A DNA stretch of 64,000 nucleotides, taken from assembly GCA_965260935.1 (NCBI GenBank), contig OZ253374.1, positions 682,001 through 746,000 on the forward strand. Direction: 5' to 3'. The notes beneath the pieces were generated by a model. That model saw only the letters and a list, made by a program, of their open reading frames with translations, did not search any database and had not been told where the DNA came from. Of the stretch, positions 24,283-34,751 are shown one piece after another; within the stretch, counting starts at the first letter, position 1; every line of letters starts with the position of its first letter. Position numbers and translations under genes: made by a program. This DNA is from JBBROS01 sp965260935. GTDB lineage: Bacteria > Pseudomonadota > Alphaproteobacteria > Acetobacterales > Acetobacteraceae.

Positions 24283-25245
24283 GTGTCCGGCTCCTATCTC
24301 CTCCGCCGCGTCCTGCTCGCCATCCCGGCCCTGCTCGGCATCAGCGTCATCCTTTACACGGTGCTGGCGCTGGCGCCGGGCGACCCGTTCGGGGAGCTGG
24401 CGACCAACCCCAACATCCCGCCCGAGGTGCAAGCGGCGCTGCGCGCCAAGTTCGGCCTCGATGATCCGGTCTGGCAGCGTTACCTGAGCTGGCTGTTGCA
24501 GATGTTCCAAGGCAATTGGGGCTTCTCCTTCGTCAGCCGGGTGAACGTCGATACCCTCATCCTGCAACGCCTGCCGGTGACGCTCGCCGTGATCGGCGCG
24601 TCGCAGCTCATCGCCATCCTGGTGGCCCTCCCGGTCGGCATCCTGGCCGGAACGCGGCCCTACTCGGCGTTCGACCAGGTGGCCAATACGCTGGCCTTCA
24701 TCGGCTTCTCGCTGCCGACCTTCTTCACCGGCATCCTCCTGATCCTGCTGTTCAGCATCAAGCTCGATTGGCTCCCCTTCGTGTTCCGCACCGACCTGCG
24801 CGTCGACGGCTGGGAATGGTGGTGGATCAACATCAAGCAATCCATCATGCCGGTCATGGTGCTGGGCTTGTTCCAGGGCGCGTCGCTCGTGCGCTACGTG
24901 CGCTCCTCGGTGCTGGACGTGGTGAGGCTCGATTACGTCACCACGGCGCGCTCCAAGGGCATCGGCGGACGCCGGGTCATCACCCGGCACGTGGTGCGCA
25001 ACGCCATGATCCCGGTCGTCACCCTGGTCGCGCTGCAGATGCCCGTCATCTTCGGCGGCGCGATCATCACCGAGCAGATCTTCCGCGTCCCCGGCATCGG
25101 CTCGCTGCTGATCTCCTCCATCCTGGCCAACGACACGCCGGTGGTCATGGGCGTCACCTTCGTGTTCGCCTGCCTCGTCGTGCTGTTCAACCTGATCGCG
25201 GACCTTCTGTATGGCTGGCTCGACCCCCGTATTGCTTTCCGGTGA
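24283..25245 (+). CDS. Peptide ABC transporter permease (DppB-type)
   Basis: A 320-residue BPD-type permease. The start SYLLRRVLLAIPALLGISV is the usual first helix, and GDPFGELATNPNIPPE is the conserved periplasmic segment. The EAA-like coupling loop appears as DYVTTARSKGIGGRRVITRHV, seen as DYVTTARSKGIG then RHVVRNAMIPVV. It forms half of the channel with the DppC-type protein. GTG 24283 is preceded by GGAGG at 24269-24273. Its last 35 bases overlap the next gene, an unusually long overlap for this operon. Confidence 0.93.
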   Translation: MSGSYLLRRVLLAIPALLGISVILYTVLALAPGDPFGELATNPNIPPEVQAALRAKFGLDDPVWQRYLSWLLQMFQGNWGFSFVSRVNVDTLILQRLPVTLAVIGASQLIAILVALPVGILAGTRPYSAFDQVANTLAFIGFSLPTFFTGILLILLFSIKLDWLPFVFRTDLRVDGWEWWWINIKQSIMPVMVLGLFQGASLVRYVRSSVLDVVRLDYVTTARSKGIGGRRVITRHVVRNAMIPVVTLVALQMPVIFGGAIITEQIFRVPGIGSLLISSILANDTPVVMGVTFVFACLVVLFNLIADLLYGWLDPRIAFR

Positions 25246-26160
25246 GGCGTCCGCCCCCGGCGTCGTCCTCGCCGACCGCCCCCGGCGGCGGGTCGGCCCG
25301 GCGCAAGAGGCCTGGCGCCGCTTCCGCAAGCACCGGCTGGCGGTGGCCGGCATCGCCGTGCTGGCGCTGCTGGTCGTGGGCGTTGCCGCCGGGCCGTGGC
25401 TTTGGCCGGTCAGCATCAACGACATCGACTTCACCGCGCAATTGCAGCCGCCGTCCTGGGCGCACCCGTTCGGCACCGACGACCTGGGGCAAGACCTGCT
25501 GGCGCGGCTGATCTACGGCGGGCGCATCTCGCTCGCGGTGGGCCTGGCGGCGATGCTGGTGGCGGTGTTCGTCGGCACCACCGTCGGCGCGCTGTCCGGC
25601 ATGGCGAGCGGGCGGGTGGATGCGGCGCTGATGTGGGTCACCGACCTGTTCCTTTCCTTGCCGCAGCTGCCGCTGCTGCTGCTGGTCATTTACCTGTTCC
25701 GCGACGCCCTCAAGACGGTGCTGGGCGCGCAGGGCGGCGTGTTCGTGCTCATCGTCGTCGTGATCGGCGGCCTACGCTGGATGCCCGTTGCCCGGCTCGT
25801 CCGCGCCCAATTCCTCACCTTGCGCGAGAAGGAGTTCGTCGAGGCGGCGCGGGCGCTCGGCGCGTCGAAGCTGCGCCTGGTGGCCTGGCACATCCTGCCG
25901 AACGCCATGGGGCCGGTCATCGTCGCCGGGACCATCGACGTGGCCGCCGCCATTATCGCCGAATCGACCCTCTCCTTCCTCGGCCTGGGTTTTCCTCCCG
26001 ACGTGCCGACCTGGGGCCGCGTGCTGTTCGACGCCAAGGACTACCTCGACGTGGCGCCCCACTGGGCCTTGTTCCCGGGCGCGCTGATCTTCCTCGCCGT
26101 GCTGTCGATCAACTTCATCGGGGACGGGTTGCGCGACGCGCTCGACCCGCGGCGGGTGCT

Positions 26161-26164
<4 letters not shown>
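25211..26164 (+). CDS. Peptide ABC transporter permease (DppC-type)
   Basis: A 317-residue permease. The cytoplasmic lead WRRFRKHRLAVAGIAVLALL precedes the first helix. HPFGTDDLGQDLLARLIYGGR is the family's best-known segment, seen here as HPFGTDDLGQDLL. The coupling loop is EFVEAARALGASKLRLVAWH, and STLSFLGLGFPPDVPTWG closes the core. I kept ATG 25211, which overlaps the DppB-type gene by 35 bases; no better start lies downstream before the first helix. The stop overlaps the next ATG (ATGA). Confidence 0.92.
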
Positions 26165-27185
<1,021 letters not shown>

Positions 27186-27189
<4 letters not shown>

Positions 27190-28163
27190 CCATGGCCGAA
27201 CCCCTTCTGTCCGTCCGCAACGTCAAGAAGCGCTTCCCGATCACCGGCGGCGTGTTCGGCCGGGTGGTCGACCAGGTCCACGCCGTCGACGGCGTCAGCT
27301 TCGACATCGCCGCCGGGGAGACCTTGGGCCTGGTCGGCGAAAGCGGCTGCGGCAAGTCGACCACCGGGCGCTGCATCATGCGCCTGATCGAGCCGAGCTC
27401 CGGCGAGGTCTGGTTCCAGGGCCGCGACATCACCCGGCTTGAAGGCGACGGCCTGCGCGCCATGCGCCGCGACATCCAGATCATCTTCCAGGACCCGTTC
27501 GCCTCGCTCAACCCGCGGCACACCGTGGGCCAGATCGTCGGCGAGGCCATGGTGATCCACAAGCTCGCCAAGCGCGGGCGCGAGCTGGACGAGAAGGTCG
27601 TCCACCTGCTCGAAACCGTGGGCCTGCAGGCCGGGCACGTGGGCCGCTTCCCGCACGAGTTCTCCGGCGGGCAGCGGCAGCGGATCGGCATCGCCCGCGC
27701 CTTGGCGGTGGAGCCGAAGCTGATCGTCTGCGACGAGCCGGTCTCGGCGCTCGACGTGTCGATCCAGGCGCAGGTGATCAACCTGCTGGAGGATTTGGGC
27801 GAGAAGTTCGGCCTCACCTACCTGTTCATCGCCCACGACCTCTCAGTGGTGGAGCACATCAGCGACCGGGTGGCCGTCATGTACCTGGGCCGCGTCGTCG
27901 AGGTGGCGCCGGCCCGCGCGCTGTACGACAACCCGAAGCACCCCTACACCGAGGCCCTGCTTTCCGCCGTGCCCATCCCCGACCCGGCGATGAAGCGCAA
28001 GCGGATCGTGCTGCAAGGCGACGTGCCGAACCCGATCCGCCCGCCCTCGGGGTGCCATTTCCATACGCGGTGCCCGATTGCCCAGGCGCGATGCTCGGTG
28101 GAGGACCCGCTGCTGGAGCAAGGCGAGGCCGGGCACTGGACCGCGTGCCATTTCCGGCGCTGA
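27186..28163 (+). CDS. Peptide ABC transporter ATP-binding protein (DppF-type)
   Basis: A 325-residue ATPase and partner of the preceding one. Walker A is GESGCGKSTTG, the Q-loop is IIFQDPFASLNPR, the signature is FSGGQRQRIGIARAL and Walker B is LIVCDEPVSALDV. The C-terminal GCHFHTRCPIAQARC again shows a cysteine-rich ligand. ATG 27186 overlaps the preceding stop; a second in-frame ATG at 27192 is possible. It is the last gene of the peptide transporter; 159 more AT-rich bases follow before the next operon. Confidence 0.93.
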
Positions 28164-28322
28164 CGGAGACGATAAAGACAAGGGTTGCAAAATTTAGCCA
28201 GCCTTATAAAAGGCGGCAAACTATTCCGAATCAGAACCGATTGACTTATGTCAGCTTGGCCTGGACCCGCTGCAGCAAGCCAAATGGTTTTAACAAGCCG
28301 GAAGTTTCTAGGGAGAAACGAT

Positions 28323-29657
28323 ATGAGCAACGAGTTCACAGGCAAGCCCCTTTCGCGCCGCGCCATGCTGGGCACAGGCGTTGCCGCAGGCCTCGCGGCC
28401 GGCGGGGCGGGCCGCGCCTGGGCGGCCGACGAGGCGCCGATCGGGGTTTGGCCGGCCTCGGTGAAGGGCGACAGCGTGTTCATCGGCCTCGGCTGCGAGA
28501 GCACAGGCCCGTACTCGGCCCAGGGCGGCGACATGCTCAAGGGCTTCGAGCTGGCGATCAAGCACCTCAACGCCAACAACGGCCTGATCCGCTCGATGGC
28601 CCCGGCGTCCAAGCCCGGCATCCTGGGCAAGAAGGTCGAATACCAGAACGCCGACACCGCCTCCAACCCGAACAACGCCGTGCAGGCCTTCACCCGCTTC
28701 ATCAACCAGAACAAGGCGGTGATGACGGCCGGCTCCGTCTCGTCGGCCGTGGCCATCGCGGCGCAGAAGCTGGGCGACCGGGACAAGGTGATCTACCTCG
28801 CCGGCATCTCCGGCTCCAACGAGACGACGGGGACGGATTGCCAGCGCTACGGCTTCCGCGCCTGCCATTTCGCCTACACTGCCGCCGCGGCGCTGGCGCC
28901 GGTGCTGGCCAAGGAACTCGGCGCGTCGCGCAAGGTGGCCTACCTGGTGCCGGACTACACCTACGGCCGCACCGTGCTGGCCAGCATGAAGGAGTTCACC
29001 GGGAAGGAGGGCTGGAAGACCGTCACCGAGCAGCTTTGCCCGCTGGGGGCGACCGACTATTCCTCCTACCTGCTGAACATGATGGCTTCCGGCGCCGATA
29101 CGCTGGTGAACATCTGCTTCGGCGCCGACTCGGTGAACAGCACCAAGCAGGCGAGCCAGTTCGGCGCGCTCAAGCAGATGAAGCTGGTGATGCCCTACAC
29201 CGCGCCGTTCTTTGCCCAGGAGGTGGGGCCGGACATCATCGCCGGGGTCTACGGCTCGACCGAGTTCTGGTGGACGCTCGAAGACCATAACGAGAAGGCG
29301 AAGACGTTCGTCTCCGAGTTCGAGAAGGCCTACGGCTACAAGCCGGAGTGGGGCGCGCACACCGCCTACCTGCAAACCGCGCTCTATGCCCGCAGCGTCG
29401 AGAAGGCCGGCACCTTCCGGCCCGTCGAGGTCATCAAGGAATACGAGAAGGGCGAGCCGGTCGAGACGACGATCGGCAAGGTGCATTGGCGCGCGTCGGA
29501 CCACCAGCTCGTGCGCCCGGTCTACATCATCCGCGGCAAGGCCAAGAAGGACATGAAGAGCAAGGACGATTACTACGACATCGTCGCCACCGTGCCCGGC
29601 GAGCAGGTGATGCCGCCCGAGGGCGCGCTGGGCTGCAAGCTCGGCAGCTACACCTGA
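28323..29657 (+). CDS. Branched-chain amino acid ABC transporter binding protein (Tat-exported)
   Basis: A 444-residue PBP1-type binding protein. A twin-arginine signal SRRAMLGTGVAAGLAAGG ends near GRAWAAD. The mature part begins with the ligand-binding strand VFIGLGCESTGPYSAQGGDM. It continues with NADTASNPNNAVQAFTRFI, ASRKVAYLVPDYTYGRTV and YGYKPEWGAHTAYLQTAL, all typical of LivJ/LivK and amide-binding relatives. AGGGAGAAAC provides a ribosome site before ATG 28323. It serves the three permease/ATPase proteins downstream. Ligand could be a branched-chain amino acid, an amide or another small organic acid; the sequence does not decide. Confidence 0.9.
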   Translation: MSNEFTGKPLSRRAMLGTGVAAGLAAGGAGRAWAADEAPIGVWPASVKGDSVFIGLGCESTGPYSAQGGDMLKGFELAIKHLNANNGLIRSMAPASKPGILGKKVEYQNADTASNPNNAVQAFTRFINQNKAVMTAGSVSSAVAIAAQKLGDRDKVIYLAGISGSNETTGTDCQRYGFRACHFAYTAAAALAPVLAKELGASRKVAYLVPDYTYGRTVLASMKEFTGKEGWKTVTEQLCPLGATDYSSYLLNMMASGADTLVNICFGADSVNSTKQASQFGALKQMKLVMPYTAPFFAQEVGPDIIAGVYGSTEFWWTLEDHNEKAKTFVSEFEKAYGYKPEWGAHTAYLQTALYARSVEKAGTFRPVEVIKEYEKGEPVETTIGKVHWRASDHQLVRPVYIIRGKAKKDMKSKDDYYDIVATVPGEQVMPPEGALGCKLGSYT

Positions 29658-29663
29658 TCGACA

Positions 29664-29691
29664 GGGGACCGGCGGAGCATCGCCGGTCCCC
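29664..29691 (+). promoter_or_regulatory. Strong stem-loop between binding-protein gene and livH
   Basis: GGGGACCGGCG (29664-29674) pairs perfectly with CGCCGGTCCCC (29681-29691) around a six-base loop GAGCAT. It begins seven bases after the binding-protein stop. There is no run of T after it, so it is not a classical terminator. Such elements in transporter operons often protect the upstream binding-protein message and lower downstream gene dosage; that role is inferred here. Confidence 0.65.
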
Positions 29692-29714
29692 GCCTTGCCC
29701 GAGGACCGCTGGCC

Positions 29715-30611
29715 TTGACCACCATTTTCGGCATTCCGCTCGGCCTCATCGAGGCGCAGGCGTTCAACGGGTTGCAGCAGGGAATGTTGCTGGCCCTGAT
29801 CAGCGCCGGGCTGACCATCATCTACGGCGCGCTGGGGGTGCTGAACCTGGCGCACGGGGCGCTGTATACGGTGGGCGCCTATGCCGGCTACGTCGTCTAC
29901 GCGCAGACCGGGTCGTTCGTCGCCGCCATCCCCTGCGCCGGGCTGGCGGCGCTGGCGACCGGGCTGCTCATGGAGCGGGTGATCGTCCGCTACTACTACA
30001 GCCGCCCGGACGAGGATCAGATCCTGGTCACGTTCGGCGTCGGCATCATCATCGTGGAGGCCATCCGCGCCGCTTTCGGCGGTCAGTCGCAAGGCGTGCC
30101 GACGCCGTGGTGGGGCATGGGCGCGTCCAACCTCGGCGTCATGACGTTCCCGTTCCCCTGGTACAAAATCCAGACGATCGCGATCTCGGCGGCGCTGCTG
30201 CTGGCGTTCTACCTGGTGCTGTACAAGACCAAGCTCGGCCTCGTGGTGCGCGCCGGCATCGAGGACGCGGGCATGGTCAACCTGCTCGGCATCAACGTCT
30301 ACCGCATCTTCCTGATCGTGTTCGGCCTGGGCGCGATGGCGGCCGGGCTGGCGGGCATCATCAACTCGCCGGTGACGGCGCCGACGCCGGACGTGGGCGC
30401 GAAATACCTGGTGTTCAGCTTCGTGGTCATCGTCATCGGCGGCGTCGGCTCGTTTCCCGGCGCGGTGCTGGGCGGCATCGTGGCGGGCGAGATCATGACG
30501 CTGACCTCCCTGTTCAACCCGTCCTATTCCGAGGTCATGCTGTTCGCGGTCATGGCGCTGATCCTGCTGGTGCGCCCGCAAGGCTTCTTCGGCCAGGCGG
30601 GGCGGGCATAA
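29715..30611 (+). CDS. livH: Branched-chain amino acid ABC transporter permease (LivH-type)
   Basis: A 298-residue permease with about eight membrane helices. QAFNGLQQGMLLALISAGLT is the usual opening, followed by YGALGVLNLAHGALYTVGAY, seen as NLAHGALYTVGAY. The coupling-loop segment is VVRAGIEDAGMVNLLGIN, and VIGGVGSFPGAVLGGIVAGE closes the core. TTG 29715 was chosen because GAGGA at 29701-29705 gives a ribosome site. Its stop TAA shares a base with the next ATG. Confidence 0.92.
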   Translation: MTTIFGIPLGLIEAQAFNGLQQGMLLALISAGLTIIYGALGVLNLAHGALYTVGAYAGYVVYAQTGSFVAAIPCAGLAALATGLLMERVIVRYYYSRPDEDQILVTFGVGIIIVEAIRAAFGGQSQGVPTPWWGMGASNLGVMTFPFPWYKIQTIAISAALLLAFYLVLYKTKLGLVVRAGIEDAGMVNLLGINVYRIFLIVFGLGAMAAGLAGIINSPVTAPTPDVGAKYLVFSFVVIVIGGVGSFPGAVLGGIVAGEIMTLTSLFNPSYSEVMLFAVMALILLVRPQGFFGQAGRA

Positions 30612-32428
30612 TGGCCGCCATGCGCCGCGGCCTCCCCTTGGCCGAGATCGGGGTCGGCGTCCTGCTGGTCGTGGCCCCCTTCGTGCTGCCCTACGTCGCC
30701 GCTGACGTGCCGATGCTGACCCGCATCCTGATCTGGGGCCTGTTCGGCCTCGGCTTCGCCATCCTGTTCGGCTACACCGGCCTGCTCTCGCTCGGGCAGG
30801 CGGTGTTCTTCGGCACTGGCGGCTTCGTCACCGCGTCCTTGATGATCCACCAGGCCATGCCCGCCCTGCTGGCGCTGCTGATCGGCACCGTCGCCGCCAC
30901 CCTGGTCGGCATCGTCATTGGCTACTTCACCGAACGCCGCAAAGGTATCTACTTCGCCATGATCACCTTGGCGTTCGGCGAGATGTGCGCCCACCTCGAC
31001 CTCACCACCTTCGCCGCCTACACCGGCGGCGAGAACGGCCTTCCCGGCGTGCCCACACCCAGCATCTTTGGCTGGCGCGCCGAATCGGGCCTGCCGATGT
31101 ACTGGTTCATCGCGGCCTTCTTCTTCGTGGGCTACGTCCTTTCCCGCCGTATCGTCGCCTCTCCCGTCGGCCGCATCCTGACCGCCATCCGCGACAACGA
31201 GCCGCGCGCCTTGGCCACGGGCAACGCCGTGCATCTCTACAAGCTCTGCTCGTTCACCATCGCCTCCGCCTATGCCGGGCTGGCCGGCGGGCTGCTGGGC
31301 ATCTTCCAGAACTACATGCCGCCCGACGCCTTCACCTTCGAAACCTCCGGCCAGTTGCTGGTCCAGACCGTGATCGGCGGCGCGGCGACCCTGCTTGGCC
31401 CGCTCGTGGGCGGCGCGGCCTGGATCTACCTGCGCGAGACGCTGCAGCACGGCCTCGGGCTCGACGCGACCTGGCGGCTCATCCTCGGCTTCATCTTCGT
31501 GCTGCTGGTCAGCTTCCTGCGCCAAGGCATCGTCGGCGAGGCCATCCGCCTGGTCCGCCGCCCGCCGCCGGCCATCGACGCCGAGGAGCCGGAACACGCC
31601 GTCTCCACCCCATCCGCCGGGCAAGCCGCGTCCGTCAGCCTCGGCCCGACCGTGCTCGAAACCCGCAGCTTGACCCGGCGCTTCGGCGGCCTCGTCGCCA
31701 ACGAGGACGTCAACTTCCAGGTGGCCGAGTTCGAGGTCCGCGGCCTGATCGGCCCGAACGGCGCAGGCAAGAGCACCTTCTTCAAGATGCTCGCCGGCGA
31801 GATGCCGCCAAGCTCGGGCGCCGTCCTGTTCCGCGGCCAGGATGTCACGCGCGACGGCGTTTGCGCCATCTGCCAGAAGGGGATGGCCAAGAGCTACCAG
31901 ATCAACCAGCTCTTTGATCGCCTGACCGTCCGCGAGAACCTCGTCATCCCGACCCTTGCCGCCCGCCGCGGCCGCTTCCGCCTCGACCTGCTGCGCGATC
32001 TCTGGTCCGTGCCCGGCGTGGAAAAGGGCGTGGACGAAACCCTCCGCCTGGTCGACCTGGTCCACCGCGCCGATACGCCCGTCAACCAGCTCGCCTACGG
32101 CGAGAAGCGCCGGCTGGAGATCGGCCTCGTGCTGGCGACCAACCCGGAGGTGCTGCTGCTGGACGAGCCGCTGGCTGGAATGAGCCCGAGCGAGCGTGCC
32201 AACACGGTGCAACTGCTGCGCAAGCTGCGCGAGGGCCGGACCATGGTGATCGTCGAGCACGACATGGACGCCCTGTTCGGCCTCGCCGACCGCATCACCG
32301 TCCTGGTCGAGGGCCGCATCCTGGTCGAAGGCACGCCGGAGCAGGTCCGCAACGACCCCAGCGTGCAGGAGGCCTATCTCGGCGGCGTCCATGCGCCCGG
32401 CCATGCCCCGGCCGAGAGCGCCGCATGA
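30611..32428 (+). CDS. LivM-LivG fusion: permease joined to ATP-binding protein
   Basis: A 605-residue protein joining two transporter subunits. Residues 1-312 are a LivM permease, with FGYTGLLSLGQAVFFGTGGF and the coupling segment LTAIRDNEPRALATG. A Pro/Ala/Glu-rich linker spans about 317-346. Residues 347-600 are LivG: Walker A GPNGAGKSTFF (381-391), signature LAYGEKRRLEIGLVLA and Walker B EVLLLDEPLAGMSP. Such fusions are known in some proteobacteria. The permease half pairs with LivH and the ATPase half with LivF, so the fused complex would have two membrane and two ATPase halves in three chains. ATG 30611 overlaps livH; the 3' end overlaps livF by four bases. Confidence 0.93.
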   Translation: MAAMRRGLPLAEIGVGVLLVVAPFVLPYVAADVPMLTRILIWGLFGLGFAILFGYTGLLSLGQAVFFGTGGFVTASLMIHQAMPALLALLIGTVAATLVGIVIGYFTERRKGIYFAMITLAFGEMCAHLDLTTFAAYTGGENGLPGVPTPSIFGWRAESGLPMYWFIAAFFFVGYVLSRRIVASPVGRILTAIRDNEPRALATGNAVHLYKLCSFTIASAYAGLAGGLLGIFQNYMPPDAFTFETSGQLLVQTVIGGAATLLGPLVGGAAWIYLRETLQHGLGLDATWRLILGFIFVLLVSFLRQGIVGEAIRLVRRPPPAIDAEEPEHAVSTPSAGQAASVSLGPTVLETRSLTRRFGGLVANEDVNFQVAEFEVRGLIGPNGAGKSTFFKMLAGEMPPSSGAVLFRGQDVTRDGVCAICQKGMAKSYQINQLFDRLTVRENLVIPTLAARRGRFRLDLLRDLWSVPGVEKGVDETLRLVDLVHRADTPVNQLAYGEKRRLEIGLVLATNPEVLLLDEPLAGMSPSERANTVQLLRKLREGRTMVIVEHDMDALFGLADRITVLVEGRILVEGTPEQVRNDPSVQEAYLGGVHAPGHAPAESAA

Positions 32429-33126
32429 ACAGCCTCCTGCAGGTCGACCGGCTGAACGCCTATTATGCCGACAGCCACGTGCTGTTCGACGTGTCGATGC
32501 GCATCGAGGCCAACGAGGTCGTGGCCCTGCTCGGGCGCAACGGCGCGGGCAAGAGCACCACGCTGAAGTCGATCGCCGGCGCTGTCCGCCCGCGCCGGGG
32601 CTCGATCAAGCTTGAAGGCGACGAGATCGCCGGCCTCGACCCGTTCCGCATCGCCAACCGCGGCGTGCAACTGGTGCCGGAGGAGCGGCGCATCTTCGGC
32701 TCGATCACGGTCGAGGAGAACCTGGTCCTGGCCGGGGTCTCGCACCCGTCGCCGGCGCCGCTCGACGAGATCTACGGCTATTTCCCCCGGCTGAAGGAGC
32801 GCCGGAAGTCAGGCGGGCGGCAGCTTTCCGGCGGCGAGCAGCAGATGCTGGCCATCGCCCGCGCCCTGGTGCGGAAAGCGCGCATCATCCTGCTCGACGA
32901 GCCGTTCGAGGGACTGGCCCCGGTGATCGTGCACCAGTTGCTCGATATCTGCGGCAAGCTGGCGCAGGAGGGGCGGACAATCCTGATCGTCGAGCAGAAC
33001 GTGTTCGCGGTGCTGAGCCTGGCGCACCGGTGCTACGTGCTGAACAACGGCCACATGGTGTTCGAGGGCGGGCCGGAGGAGCTGCGGGGGGACAAGGCGC
33101 TGATGCAGCAGCATCTGGGGGTCTGA
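32425..33126 (+). CDS. livF: Branched-chain amino acid ABC transporter ATP-binding protein (LivF-type)
   Basis: A 233-residue ATPase. Walker A is GRNGAGKSTTLK, the Q-loop region is GVQLVPEERRIFGSITVEEN, the signature is LSGGEQQMLAIARAL and Walker B is IILLDEPFEGLAP. H-loop: ILIVEQN. It completes the importer with the LivM-LivG fusion and LivH. The ATG overlaps the preceding stop by four bases. The following 47 bases separate it from the 3' end of the convergent DNA ligase gene, with no clear terminator. Confidence 0.94.
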   Translation: MNSLLQVDRLNAYYADSHVLFDVSMRIEANEVVALLGRNGAGKSTTLKSIAGAVRPRRGSIKLEGDEIAGLDPFRIANRGVQLVPEERRIFGSITVEENLVLAGVSHPSPAPLDEIYGYFPRLKERRKSGGRQLSGGEQQMLAIARALVRKARIILLDEPFEGLAPVIVHQLLDICGKLAQEGRTILIVEQNVFAVLSLAHRCYVLNNGHMVFEGGPEELRGDKALMQQHLGV

Positions 33127-33173
33127 CGCTGCAACCTTTGCCCGGCGTCGTGCCGAAAACGTCGCTGGCCGGT

Positions 33174-34751
33174 TTACTCCACGATGAACCCCATCAAGGT
33201 CTCCAACCGGTCCGCCTCCCCAACCCCCTTGTCCCACCTGAGCCGCGAAACCCGGGGAAACCGCAAAGCCACCCCGCTCTTGTGCCGCCCGCTCCGCTGC
33301 GCCGCGTCGAACGCGATCTCCAGCACCAGCCCCCGCTCCACCTCCCGCACCGGCCCGAACCGCCCCACCGTATGGTTGCGCACCCAGCGGTCCAGCTTCG
33401 CCAGCTCCGCGTCCGTGAACCCCGAATACGCCTTGCCCACCGGCACCAGCTCGCCATCCTCCCGCCACAGCCCGAACGTGTAGTCGGAATAGAAGCTGCT
33501 CCGCTTCCCATGCCCCCGCTGCGCGTACATCATCACCGCGTCGATCACGAGCGGGTCGCGCTTCCACTTCCACCACTGTCCCTTGGGCCGCCCCGGCACA
33601 TAGGCGCTGTCCCGCCGCTTCAGCATCACCCCCTCGATGCTCGCCGCCCGCGCCCCGTCCCGCACCGCCCCCAATTCCTCGACCGTCCCGAACGGGATGA
33701 TGGCCGATAGGTCCATCCGCGCCGGGCGATGCGCCGCGTGCCAAGCCTCCAGCCGCGCCCGCCGGGCATCGAACGGTAGCGCCCGCAGATCCTCCGCGCC
33801 GTCGAACAGCAGGTCGTATAGCCGCACGGCGCAGGGCTGCTCCCGCAACAGCTTCGCCCCCGGCGCCTTGCGGTTCAGCCGCTGCTGCAAGTCCGAGAAC
33901 GGCGCCGCCACCCCGTCCCGCATCACCAGCAGCTCCCCATCCAGCACCGCCTCGAAATCCATCGCCTCGACGATCTCCGGGAAGGCGCCCGAGATGTCGT
34001 CCGCCCCGCGCGAGAACACCCGCCGCCCTCCCGGCGTCGCCACCAGCTGCACGCGGATGCCGTCCCACTTCCATTCCGCCCGGTAGAGCGCCGGGTCAAG
34101 CGCGGCCAGGTCCGTGGCTTCCAAAGGGTGCGCCAGCATCGGCGGACGGAACACCGGCGCCCCCGCCGCGTGCGGACGCTCGCCCTGCCCCTCCAGCCAC
34201 GCGAACAACGGCGCGTAAGGCGGCACGAGGCCGTGCCAGACCTCCTCCACGTCGTCCGCCGCCACCCGTCCCCCGCTCAGCTCCGCCAACGCCACCTTCG
34301 CGAGCCGGGCCGACGCCCCCACCCGCAACCCGCCGGTAATGAGCTTCAAGAGCGCGTAACGCACCGAAGCGCCCGACGCGTCCAGCCATCCCGAGACCAC
34401 GAACGGCAACTCGGCCTTCGGCGTGCTGAGCAGCATCTGCACCACCTCGGTGATCGAGGGCGGCCCGGCGTTCGTCGGGCGCTCCGGCCAGATCAGCGCC
34501 ACCGTCTCGGCCAGGTCCCCCACGTAGTCGTGCGACCAGGCGAACAGCACCGGGTCCGTCCGCTCCTCGGCGAGCGCCCGGATCAGCCCCGGCTTCGCCG
34601 CCTGGAACGCCAGCTCCCCCGTCAGCGCCGCGAGGCCGAACCCCCGGTCCGGGTCCGGCGCGGTCTCGAAATACCGCCGCAGCAGGGCCACCTTCGCCAG
34701 TCGCCCCGGCGTGAACACCAGCCGCTCCAGCAACTCAGCGAACGCGATCAC
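33174..34751 (-). CDS. ATP-dependent DNA ligase (ligase-associated repair cluster)
   Basis: A 525-residue ATP-dependent ligase. The N-terminal 200 residues are a helical DNA-binding domain. The adenylation domain has the catalytic lysine in EWKWDGIRVQL (K228), then RVFSRGADDISGAFPEI and EAVLDGELLV. IEGVMLKRRDSAYVPGR and KWKRDPLVIDAVM follow, and an OB-fold domain ends the protein. The family was described as a cisplatin-damage-response ligase, found next to a metallo-beta-lactamase exonuclease. GTG 34751 was chosen because it overlaps the exonuclease stop (GTGA) and fits the family N-terminus; the frame upstream is only an antiparallel shadow. It is likely cotranslated with the exonuclease. 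Confidence 0.92.
   Translation of the reverse strand: MIAFAELLERLVFTPGRLAKVALLRRYFETAPDPDRGFGLAALTGELAFQAAKPGLIRALAEERTDPVLFAWSHDYVGDLAETVALIWPERPTNAGPPSITEVVQMLLSTPKAELPFVVSGWLDASGASVRYALLKLITGGLRVGASARLAKVALAELSGGRVAADDVEEVWHGLVPPYAPLFAWLEGQGERPHAAGAPVFRPPMLAHPLEATDLAALDPALYRAEWKWDGIRVQLVATPGGRRVFSRGADDISGAFPEIVEAMDFEAVLDGELLVMRDGVAAPFSDLQQRLNRKAPGAKLLREQPCAVRLYDLLFDGAEDLRALPFDARRARLEAWHAAHRPARMDLSAIIPFGTVEELGAVRDGARAASIEGVMLKRRDSAYVPGRPKGQWWKWKRDPLVIDAVMMYAQRGHGKRSSFYSDYTFGLWREDGELVPVGKAYSGFTDAELAKLDRWVRNHTVGRFGPVREVERGLVLEIAFDAAQRSGRHKSGVALRFPRVSRLRWDKGVGEADRLETLMGFIVE

Noticed and set aside
28183..28322. Sigma-54 promoter before the branched-chain binding-protein gene
   Set aside because: A TTGGCC...GCTGC stretch resembles the -24/-12 elements but the GG-to-GC spacing is wrong.
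28308..30581. 757-codon minus-strand frame opposite the branched-chain importer
   Set aside because: His/Arg/Gly/Asp-rich shadow with no recognisable domain; the plus strand holds clear transporter genes.
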